NCBI GenBank assembly: GCA_014529385.2
Contig: CM043955.1
Coordinates: 139,615,108 to 139,679,107, forward strand
Origin: Adiantum capillus-veneris
Taxonomy: Eukaryota > Streptophyta > Polypodiopsida > Polypodiales > Pteridaceae
DNA length: 64,000 nucleotides
Direction of reading: 5' to 3'
Both the position numbers and the translations under genes were made by a program. The notes under the pieces are model-generated. The model was not told the origin of the DNA. It saw only the letters and a list, made by a program, of their open reading frames with translations, and did no database searches. Below, piece by piece: positions 55,621 through 64,000 of the stretch (its first letter is position 1; every line of letters begins with the position of its first letter).

Positions 55621-56871
55621 ATAGCTACTCTTCCTCCTTTGTGAGGCTAGTTGCATATGTATGCCGGATTTGGTTCCTCTCCTCATTTAAGTAAGTCAGT
55701 GCACTTGGCTTTCTTAGGTCCATTGTAAGATGTCCCCAACTTCTTAAGTTCTAGCATCAATTTTTTATCTATGATCTTTCAATCTTGAATTGTGTATTTT
55801 TTTTTTTAGTGAGAGAGTGCATCTCTTCACTCTCCATTTAGTTGTCCAAACCTCTTTCAAGGTTTGCTTCAATTTTTTATATTCTAATTTTTGCCCAAAT
55901 GTTGTTTCACTTACTTCTTTGGTCTTTGTTTTGCTTAGCTTCTTAGGGTTTGTCTTTGTTGAAGTAGGTTTTGCATACCATCATGTAATTTTTCTTTTGA
56001 CATGATCGTTTTGTCCTACGAGCATCAAATGTTGCGTTATGTTCTTCATAAGAGGTGTAGGTCTTCCTTGTGTATGCTTCTATTTTCTCATTTGTTTTGT
56101 GTGGTACCTTTCATGTCTCTTGGATTTGTAGTTGGGAAAGTCATAGAAGATTGCCTCTTTTTTGTTTGGTTTTGTTTCATTTTTAGAGCTATTCAATACC
56201 TCATTCTCAACATCTACCTCAAGAACATTGTCTCATGAATCTTGGAATTCTTCCTCAATTTTGTCATTTAGATCTCTTATGGAAATCTCGTCAACTATGC
56301 GCTTGTACTCAACTATTTCTTGAGCATCTAGGTCCTCGATCTCTAATCCTGATTCCAAGATAACACTCACCATTTGGAAGGGTACTATGTCCTAGCCCTC
56401 TTCGTCATAGAACCTCATTGGGGTTGCTTCATTCATGCATACATCTAGAGTAGTCAGTATCTGATCCCAACCAAGAGGTTCAAACAATTTTTTTGGAAAT
56501 GGCTCTAGAATATAGTCTTTATCTTTTATTGGTCTCTCTAGGATGCACTCTTCTCTACTAGCCAAGCTCTCACATTTGAAATCTCCACACATCCAAAGAT
56601 GTTCTTTGGTTTATAACCATGCAGGTATCTCTTTTTCATTGAGTGTTGGTGAGTTAAACTCCTCTACAAGAGTTCGACTAATGTCTCTATAGCTGTGGTC
56701 CTTGACGTTGATCCTCGTAGTTGTAACCTCTTTGGGTCTTGAATAGATATGGTCATAGTCCCAATCTTATATCATTTTAAGTCGACGCATGAATGGTCTT
56801 CTTAAAATGACATCAAAGTTGTTGCTTTTGCCAAAATAAACTATCACAAAGGTATACTCGTACTCTATTCC
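55621..56871 (-). other. Spacer between Gypsy protease and polymerase
   Basis: A minus-strand frame at 56592-56392 reads KDYILEPFPKKLFEPLGWDQ, fragments of a Gypsy-type spacer. The rest is AT-rich and broken. Confidence 0.5.
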
Positions 56872-57512
56872 TCACGAGAATACTATGATTTGTTCTAACA
56901 TACCTACTGACCTCTTTACATAACCGTTCTCAAGTTGTAGTTTCATCCTTGTTTTTTTGAGGGCTCGTCTCTTCCATTTTTCCCATATCTCTTTGGTGGA
57001 AATGGCCACTCCAGTCCCGCTATCTAGTATAGCAATTGTTTTCACTCCTTTGTGTTCTAGTGGCAAGGTGGTATTTCCTTCTTCTCCTTCACAGTATTCA
57101 CCTACCTTGTTCATAGGCACTGGATTTTCGCTTTGTCTTGTCTTGTCTCGTTTCACCCATATTCTTAACAAAGAGGGTGCCCTAATGAGGAATTTTTAGC
57201 CCCATGTTCTCCCAAAAAAAATTCCACTTCTCCCTATAGATGCGGTCTAATATGCAACAGCTCTAAGAGAGTTACCATACTGGTTGTCTCCTCCTAGAGC
57301 TTGCCTCCTCCTTGACCTGCATTATTTGAGCATATTTGGTATCCTGGTGGTGGTGGCAAAGGTTGCACCCCCAGAGGTCGGCGTACAACCTTTCCCTCAT
57401 GTAATTCCCAATTGTAGAAACACTCATTTGTCTTGTGACTAGTATACTTTGCTAGATTGCAACACACCACTTCAAGATGTGTGGTGCATTTGCCATCATT
57501 GGTGATTGTCAT
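56872..57512 (-). pseudogene. Gypsy zinc knuckle and protease (second family)
   Basis: At 57512-57294 the translation includes CNLAKYTSHKTNEC, a CX2CX4HX4C knuckle in which the second Cys is Ala. At 57171-56872 it includes KTIAILDSGTGVAISTKEIW, with the aspartic protease DSGT motif intact, followed by KKTRMKLQLENGYVKRSVGM. The knuckle would bind element RNA and the protease would cut the polyprotein. Confidence 0.75.
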
Positions 57513-57700
57513 GCATTTCGGTTTTGTTGATAGCTTTGACTCATTCTCTTGATGAGTTCTTAGACCATTTGATCAACATTTGGCATGGTTGTGGTTTGAA
57601 AACTATGCTTTGTTGTGAATTCAATTGTAGTAGAAGAGGAACTGCTGGTCGTATTTTCCATATCTTCTATTATCTCTCCAAAAAAACTTACAATTATCAA

Positions 57701-58140
57701 CTAGATACAATGATTCTCTAGTGATTTTCTCAATGCGGTGCATGCTTTCACGTGTAGGTCCTTTTTGAGAGTCTCATTTCTCAAGCCCTCTATGAAGACA
57801 AATGATAATATCTCGTGATAGGTCTTGCAAAGACGTTTTTCTATGTATTGTTTGAAGCAAAGCGAAGCTTCCTTCACTTTCTCTCTCTTTCGCAAATTCT
57901 TGTAGAAGTTGCTCTATATTTGAAAAAACTCAACTATTTAATGGTTGGAACCACATTAAAGTTTTTGCCCAAATCTCTCGTACTGAGTATAGAGATCCGT
58001 CCCTTTCTTAGCCCTCAAAACTTTCTTGAAGAGTGAAACATGTGCATATGGATCCCTTGACCCATTGTCACACTTATCGGCAACACAATTCACTACTTGT
58101 GATGGCTGCATTTTTCATGTTTCTTCAATCATTCTCAAAA
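57701..58140 (-). pseudogene. Gypsy gag remnant (second family)
   Basis: The frame at 57895-57701 reads LCFKQYIEKRLCKTYHEILS and FIEGLRNETLKKDLHVKACT, the C-terminal helices of a retrotransposon gag core. Broken text upstream (SRDPYAHVSLFKKVLRAKKG near 58050) may be earlier gag. Support is moderate; the position just before the zinc knuckle is the best argument. Confidence 0.6.
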
Positions 58141-58470
58141 CTCCTAGTTCTCTTGTGAGGAAATATCTAGCATCATAACCCCCACTAGGAACTCTAGTTG
58201 GAGTTTTGTCTATAGCTCTTCCTCAAGCCACACATCTCTTGCTTCAGTCCAGGTATTTGAAACTCTTGTTGTATAGGTCATGTTTAGAGCTTCATTGTAC
58301 CTGTATGTGTTTGTTGGAACCCTTGAACCCAAGGATCCCATAGGTCTCGGCACTGAAAGATGCAATCAACTCAGTGAGTCTGTCATTCTCGTTCTATTAG
58401 GACTCAATATTTTTGTTTTTGGTCTTCTCTCTAATATAGTAGGTCTAACTATTCTTGAAGTGCCATAATA

Positions 58471-59170
58471 CTAATAAAGCGAGCCTCCAAAGTATGTATA
58501 TCTCTCAAGTTCCTCATGATCTATTGTCGAGTATCCCCGCCCATATTTATCAAGCATGATTATATAGGTATCTCTACCTTCAATGCATGTAAAGACATAC
58601 AAGTATTTTTGCTCTGATAACTCTCCAATGTAAGGCTCATCACACTTGTAATAGAGCATTTTCTCTCTGTTATCATACTTGTACAACCACACATGAGTGT
58701 TGTTTGTGTTGACTTGAATTGTCTCATTTACTCGGCTTAGTATAGCATTTGGAATGTCCAATTTAGGTGGCTTGTCCACAGGCTTTAGGTCTTTATCATT
58801 TGTGCCTGGTATTTTCCATTTTTCCACAATATAGGGAATTTTCACAACTAGATACATTATTCCCTCATCATTGAAGTATCAATGTAGTCCACAAGCACCA
58901 GGTCCTTGAACTCACTAGGTCTCTCTTCTAACTTTACATAGTAATGATCCATACCATTTTTGCACTTTGGTCATTTCCAAATTGGTATTTTAAGTGCAAA
59001 AATCTCATTGTTGGTATTGGTTGGGATGGTCCCTCTTCCATGGTTGTCCCCTCTTTAAAACTCACACTTTTGTATCCCCCATCCATGTAGGTATAGGATC
59101 TTTCTGATGACATATCAAATAGTCCTCTAGGATTATCTCTAAGGTAGACAATGGGCCCTGATTCATACAC
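58471..59170 (-). pseudogene. Orphan ORF pair upstream of Gypsy gag, unknown function
   Basis: Two minus-strand frames, 59170-58934 (79 codons, including SERSYTYMDGGYKSVSFKEG and MRFLHLKYQFGNDQ) and 58857-58471 (129 codons, including MYLVVKIPYIVEKWKIPGTN, NTHVWLYKYDNREKMLYYKC and ERYTYFGGSLY), read like one broken protein rich in Tyr and charged residues. I recognise no gag, capsid or host family. It lies on the same strand, about 300 bases before the gag remnant, so it may be an extra element ORF or captured host sequence. Confidence 0.45.
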
Positions 59171-59550
59171 TCTTCCACTGATTCGTACTCTCTTCCATGG
59201 AAAGATTGCTAACCTGGTCTCTTATAGCAAGGTTTCTACTCTGGTACAACCTGCCCAATCTCAAATATATCAAGAAAAGAACTTTTGAAAAACCTTGACA
59301 TGTTACCTCTTTGGTCGATTCCAAATCTTTAGCTTGGAATCACTGTAAGCCACAAATATCTAGCCCTTGCAATCTATACTGCAAATACTCAATGGTTATG
59401 AGTTTATAGCCGCTCTGTTAGTAAAAAATCTTTAAATCAATAAAATAATCCTCAAATAAAGTTCAAATTCAATTTTGAAAAGACCATTAAGCTCCTTGTT
59501 ACTAGATCTAGCTATGATAGAACTCTGGTCTCAATTTGTGACAGGGGGAT
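59171..59550. other. Non-coding; nothing recognised
   Basis: No ORF or repeat was found before the palindrome array. Confidence 0.5.
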
Positions 59551-60386
59551 ATGGATCTTGATCCATGTACCTCAGTGGCAAAATGTGATGAAACTTGACA
59601 CACTGCTTGCCCTTGGTACCGTGACACCAGATATATGCTTTTTTGTGTAAATTTAGACCTACTTAGGTCAGTGAAAGTCAAACTTTAGGTCCATCTTTGT
59701 GGTTTTTTACTTGAAAGTGTTTTGGTCCCTTTGGTCTACTTTTAAGACCCTTTTGGAAAACTTGCTTTGGATTATTTGTAATCTGTTATAGACGAGAAAA
59801 GTCTCTGCTCAAAATCTCAAACAAAAGACATGGATCACGATCCATCTTCCATCACTTCTTGACTTGGAATTTTCCCAGTTGATAGCTTATGATGTTTTGA
59901 ATTTGGATCAGGTTTTGTAAATCAAAATTGAATGTTTGCATCTGCTTTGGCAATTTTTGACTAGTTTTTTATTTTGGCTCTTTTGAACACTTTTTTCAAC
60001 CTTTTTGCAAGGGTCTCTTTTGAGAAATGTGTTTCATAGAGTCTCAACGATCCACTATCCAATTCACATTAAAAATCATGAGGTACATGGATCACGATCC
60101 ATGGTTAATCTCATTTTGACATGAAGCTTGGTTGGTTAATTGTCTATGCTATGGTCAAGCTATTCCCCAAATCTTTTTGAATTTGGATTATAAAAAGTTG
60201 AAAATTCCCAAATTTTGGTCAACTTGATTATCTTTTGGTGATTTCTTCCAGTTTCTTTGATTTGAGTGTGATTTTGTTTTCAATTTGATGCCAAACTTTG
60301 GTTCAATTGATTGAAGTTAGTATCAGGAAGATGGCCTCAAATTTGGCTCAGTCTGTCTCTGGGGGGACATGGATCACGATCCATGT
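59551..60386. repeat. Four regularly spaced copies of a 16-bp palindrome
   Basis: ATGGATCTTGATCCAT at 59551, and ATGGATCACGATCCAT at 59830, 60087 and 60369. Arms ATGGATC and GATCCAT pair perfectly around two bases; the third and fourth copies extend by one and two pairs. Intervals are 279, 257 and 282 bases. The flanking sequence is only faintly similar (for example TGATGGAACTT and TGATGAAACTT after two copies). The region is therefore a very old tandem repeat of about 270 bp in which mainly the palindrome survives. Confidence 0.8.
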
Positions 60387-60574
60387 TTCACCATAAAACC
60401 TGATGGAACTTATTAGATTGCTTCTTGTGAGTTTGTGATATCGTTGGACACAAACTTTTTGACTTTTGATCAGCTTTTAGATCTCTACCATCAAATTTCT
60501 TAATTTCAGCGTTATGGTCTTTTTGGCCAGAAACATGGTTTTCAGCACTTTTTGCCCTAATCTTTTTATCCCAT

Positions 60575-60728
60575 TTTGATGGTGATGGTTTCTATGTACC
60601 CTACTCATATGTGCTAAAAAGAATTATACTTTTAAGCCCTTTTTAGCCCAATTTGATGGTGGCGGTTTCTATGTACCCTACTCATATGTGCTAAAAAGAA
60701 ACTAGGAGCAAAAATGAACGAAACGGTA
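60575..60728. repeat. 77-bp tandem duplication
   Basis: TTTGATGGTGATGGTTTCTA at 60575 recurs as TTTGATGGTGGCGGTTTCTA at 60652, an offset of 77. TGTACCCTACTCATATGTGC is identical in both. Confidence 0.9.
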
Positions 60729-61297
60729 CAAATTAAAATCAAAATAGTAATTTCAAGACATTGAGAAGATTTGAAGAATGAAATGCTTTTGGTATCTCAC
60801 TCACAACTCTCTTTGCCCCTCAAGAATAGATCTAGTTGGTCCCTCGACGCTAGACTCTATCAAGTACCAAACGCAAGTCTGGCTGCTTTTTAGATTATGT
60901 GTAAATGGAATGGATAACAAATCTATGAAAAAAATAAATAAATAGATAGTACGTCACTCATCACTGAAGGATCATTCCCTAGAAATGGCACCAATGATAG
61001 CAGGTCGCCACGAGTGTAGCATAGCTATCAAGCACTAACCTAATATGTGAATACTCAGGGAAGTAGCATGAATGGGGCACGGAGATTCTTTGAGGTTGTT
61101 AGCCCTCAAAAAGTGAACTTAGTAAGTAGACATATCAATCCAACAAGCTGACCACCACTCTCTGATAAAAAAATCTACATATGTCTTATCTCACCACTCT
61201 AAGTCATCATGCCATTTTGATGACTAAATGAACTCAGATCATCACAGAACTGTAAAGAAAGCTATATATCAAGTCCAAAATGGTAAATCTTTGCACG
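60729..61297. other. Non-coding; nothing recognised
   Basis: No family motif was seen on either strand. Confidence 0.5.
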
Positions 61298-61795
61298 TTG
61301 AAGAGGAGGAATGGGAGAACACACTTGGAACACACCAGAAAGGCCTCTCAATAGATCAGGTCATTCACAACACCCGAGTCCTCTCAAAAACACCTTCAAA
61401 AGACACAATTTGCACTAAAAGACCACCGTTTGTACACTTCCCAATGCTCACACACTCGGTAAGCCCACCGCACAGCACACACCCACCACCACCTCTCATC
61501 TCAACCCTTACAACACACACCACCACCCAATATCACTCTCTTTACACAAAACACCGTTAACTCGGGGTGGGGGGGGGGGGACACAGACATCCACACTGCC
61601 GACACCGAGGAACACCACAAGAGCAAGAGAAAGAGAAGGGGTGAAGTGGAAAAGGGCACCAAAATGGACAATAACGGCTTGATCTTGCTTCAAAAGAACC
61701 TTTACAATTCTTACAATGCCAACACAATGACCACCCTCATGAAAAAACACTGCATGGGCTTGACAGGCACACACCTCTATCCAAAAACCCCCTCT
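61298..61795 (-). repeat. 3' LTR of the gag-only Gypsy element (approximate)
   Basis: It matches 62852-63290 along its length. It contains a G-run at 61565-61580 and an extra segment (near 61645-61690) missing from the other copy. A partial repeat of its end (CCCCTTTACAACGCTTACAA) follows at 61820-61860. Confidence 0.7.
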
Positions 61796-61799
61796 ACAA

Positions 61800-62830
61800 G
61801 CTAAAACGGCTTCAAAAGCCCCTTTACAACGCTTACAATGACCACCTCATGAAAAAACAATTTCGTATTTGCATCCATAGAATTGCTATCACCCGTTTCT
61901 TCCTCCTCTACCATCTCGATATCTTGAACCTCATCAAGCTTAACCGCTTTGACCTCATCTGCAAACCTCACCTTTTGATCTCTAGCACAAATCCATGGAG
62001 TCGGACCAACCATGCATGGACTTGTCCATGTATCCCTTACCTAATCTGGAGTCATCGACACTTATTTCAAGGTTGGAACCTCTTTAACTGGCATCTTGGG
62101 CATAGAAACCATGCCATCCCTTTGCAACAATAGAACCCTCGGTTCCTCTTACATCGACGGACACTCTAGCACCGACTTTGCTCTTATTTCCACTACATCA
62201 ACCTGCTTTAGTACCACCTGACTTGACAACCCCTGCCTCGCTTGGTGCTTCTTCAAAATCTTCTTAGTACGTCTTCTTGTTAAAGCCACTGCTTGTTCAT
62301 ATGACATCAGTTCATCCACCTCCACTTTGTCTCAAACCTCCTTGTGCAAGCAATACATAAATTTGCTCAACTTTAGAAAACCATCATTTTTTGCAGTAGT
62401 TACATTGAAAAGCTTTCCCCAAAGGGCTTTGAATTCCCACTCAAAACGCTTGAAAATCACCATCCAAGCTTTGCTTTAACCTATCCAGCTTTCTTTTCAC
62501 CTCAACCAATTGCACGTCCGCCACAAATCTACTCCAAAAGGTCGCCTCCAAGGCCTCTCAATCTGTCTTCTCTTCTTCATGTAACCCGTCCTACCATCTC
62601 CTTGCTTTACCATGAACCAAGAGCAGGAAAACGTGAACTGTGCCTTCATCTCTCGATAAGCTGCTCTCTAGTAGAAACAAAATGTAGTCTTTGAGCCAAG
62701 TTTTTGCATCTTCAACCCCATTTAAAATAAAAAAACCAAACCACATCCTCTTTAGCGGCACTGCTCTTCAAAATTTGCACATTTGGCATTGCAAAAACCA
62801 CCATTTCACCTTTAAATATGAGCAATCAGA
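61800..62830 (-). pseudogene. Retrotransposon gag (Gypsy type)
   Basis: Minus-strand text reads VSTREQLIERDEGTVHVFLL, then LVHGKARRWYDGL-like residues, ALEATFWSRFVADVQLVEVK and KLDRLKQSLDGDFQAF. These are the WxxL...F...F blocks of the retrotransposon gag core. VDELMSYEQAVALTRRRTKK and the open frame at 62013-61801 (CARDQKVRFADEVKAVKLDE, then DIEMVEEEETGD) follow. Several stops occur, for example near 62332. Gag would encapsidate the element RNA, with enzymes from elsewhere. Confidence 0.75.
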
Positions 62831-62851
62831 TGCTCCTCAATGGGGGCACCA

Positions 62852-63290
62852 GAAGATGGAGAGGGGGAATGGGGGAACACACCTAGAGCACGACACAAAG
62901 GTCTCTTTATAGCTTAGGGAATTCACAGCACTCTTATCCTCTCACAAAACACCTTTAAAAGACACAATTTGCACTAACAGGCCACAATATGCACACTTCC
63001 CAATGCTCACACACCCGACAAGACCATCCTGCAGTACATACCCACCACCACCATTCGTCTCAACCCTTACAACACATACCATCGCTCAATCTCACCCTCT
63101 TTACACAAAACATTATTGGCTTGGGGGGCACACACATCCTCGCACACATCCACACTTCTGACACTATGGAACACCACAAGAGTAGGAGAAAGAGAAGGGG
63201 GGAAGGGGAAGAACCTTTACAATGCTTACAATGGCCACCCTCATGAAAAAACACAGCATGGGATTGAGAAGCACACACTTCTATCCAAAA
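62852..63290 (-). repeat. 5' LTR of the gag-only Gypsy element (approximate)
   Basis: It is the counterpart of 61298-61795. Its left border lies next to the gag start, where CTGGTGCCCCCATTG may be a decayed primer site. Confidence 0.7.
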
Positions 63291-63534
63291 TCCCCTCTTC
63301 GTGCCATGCTTAAACGACTTCCAAAAAGGCCCTAAAAATGAACAAAAACCTCTTTTGTAGAGGGGCATATAAAATTTTAGCAACCTTTTATTTATTGCCC
63401 CACTTGTTGGCTTGATTAGGCATCTCTTAGAGGGTGGTTCCCTTTTGCTTGACTTTTCTCCATCTGCCTTTTCTTAAGGTGGGGGAGCACTAGCAATATC
63501 ACTAGTGCCCCTTGGGTTCCATGAGCTTTGGCAT

Positions 63535-63601
<67 letters not shown>

Positions 63602-64000
63602 CTAGAACTCAACCCTTGTAACTCACCTAAACTCCTCCTCAAGCCTACCCTCCCTCTCCCTTGCACTAGCAAGGTAGCTAGTGGGGGAGAGCGTTGCCTT
63701 CAATAAAAAAAAGGACCAGTTATGGGTGCCATTGCCACATCACCACCGTCTAATGCTACCATTCAATGGCTTTAATGTGCCACCAGCACCATCAATGGTT
63801 GTGCAGCGCCACCACCAACGCCCAAAACCGCCGCCACATGCGACACTACACGCACACACAGAGGGAGGAGGAGGGGATCCATGAGAGCTCTGTCTCCTTT
63901 GGTGCTCAATAGAGGGGCAACACTTTACATTATATACCATGTGTTTTTTCCCATGTGCTCACATGTGGTCTTAATAGCTTGGCGACGTGGCGGCATCGAG
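63291..64000. other. Non-coding with a CT microsatellite; possible gene edge
   Basis: A (CT)n tract spans 63539-63599. A minus-strand frame at 63940-63740 and a plus-strand frame at 63681-63884 overlap in a GC-richer stretch coding Pro, His and Gly runs; neither resembles a family. Confidence 0.5.
63539..63599 (+). repeat. (CT)n microsatellite
   Basis: About 30 uninterrupted CT units. Confidence 0.95.

Larger units (their letters stand above)
53240..58140 (-). mobile_element. Ty3/Gypsy retrotransposon, second family, without LTRs
   Basis: Reading the minus strand: gag (58140-57700), damaged zinc knuckle (57512-57294), protease (57171-56872), reverse transcriptase (55620-54724), RNase H (54720-54150) and integrase (54013-53240). 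Domain order is Gypsy. No LTR or primer site was recognised at either end; the integrase ends at an inverted LTR scrap. Stops and shifts run throughout. It differs from the element at 43245-48029 in gag and in the YMDD polymerase site. Confidence 0.85.
61298..63290 (-). mobile_element. Gag-only Gypsy-type LTR element
   Basis: Two direct repeats, about 61298-61795 and 62852-63290, share AGACACAATTTGCACTAA, TTCCCAATGCTCACACAC, ACACCACAAGAG and CCCTCATGAAAAAACAC in the same order. Between them, on the minus strand, lies only a retrotransposon gag (62830-61800). No protease, polymerase or integrase fits in the gap of about 1 kb. The element is about 2 kb. LTR borders are approximate (minus TGTGTGC starts were seen, but no clear primer site). 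Confidence 0.75.

Noticed and set aside
60575-60728. 77-bp duplication as a pair of tRNA genes
   Set aside because: There are no A and B box promoter motifs and no cloverleaf pairing, despite the tRNA-like length.
63681-63940. Overlapping Pro/His/Gly-rich frames near the right edge as a host exon
   Set aside because: Both strands are open because the region is GC-rich and low-complexity; no motif supports either.

Overview
This window looks like nuclear DNA of a land plant with a large, retrotransposon-packed genome. The LTR elements have plant-style tRNA-Met primer sites (TGGTATCAAAGC at 32369), and Copia, Ty3/Gypsy and LINE relics make up most of the 64 kb. The only host gene I can support is a split gene on the minus strand (exons at 9790-10156, 7055-7173 and 5704-5868). 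Its spliced product matches the N-terminal domain of DZIP1/Iguana, a basal-body and ciliogenesis protein. A retained cilium gene fits a plant with swimming sperm (fern, lycophyte, bryophyte, cycad or Ginkgo) better than a flowering plant or conifer. A fern is my best guess, by inference only.

Layout. 1-4391: degenerate LINE (ORF1-like tail, endonuclease, reverse transcriptase, C-terminal zinc finger), which may lie in a later intron of the DZIP1-like gene. 4392-10156: DZIP1-like exons and introns, with a GT/GA microsatellite touching the predicted start codon. 10478-15026: LINE scrap, then a Copia element with a 3' LTR cut near its TATA box. 15073-16127: cluster of small palindromic fold-back elements. 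17413-18800: degenerate tandem array. 19078-21420: decayed coding region with a DUF7869-type signature. 21562-22985: Gypsy gag with Ser/Arg-rich repeats. 23240-24455: minus-strand Gypsy integrase. 24990-27200: a second LINE type. 27612-29400: unrecognised ORFs. 30928-31784: a complete solo LTR with target-site duplication. 32139-37275: a complete Copia element with two 227-bp LTRs and a perfect 5-bp target-site duplication. 37440-37512: another fold-back element. 39880-40465: Gypsy RNase H remnant.

40610-43244 is an AT-rich island. It holds a PIF1-like helicase relic and an unrecognised split pseudogene whose two short introns keep the reading frame. 43245-48029: minus-strand Gypsy element (RT, protease, gag, primer site, long 5' LTR) of the same gag family as 21562-22985. 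48792-52055: gag-only Copia-type LTR element. 53240-58140: a different minus-strand Gypsy element, with an orphan ORF pair upstream (58471-59170). 59551-60386: four copies of a 16-bp palindrome spaced about 270 bp. 61298-63290: a second gag-only LTR element, Gypsy-type, minus strand. The rest is microsatellite and unrecognised non-coding DNA.

Nearly all element proteins are broken by stops or frameshifts, and several have lost catalytic residues, so they are probably immobile. I saw no rRNA, tRNA or CRISPR. All similarities come from motif reading, with no database search.
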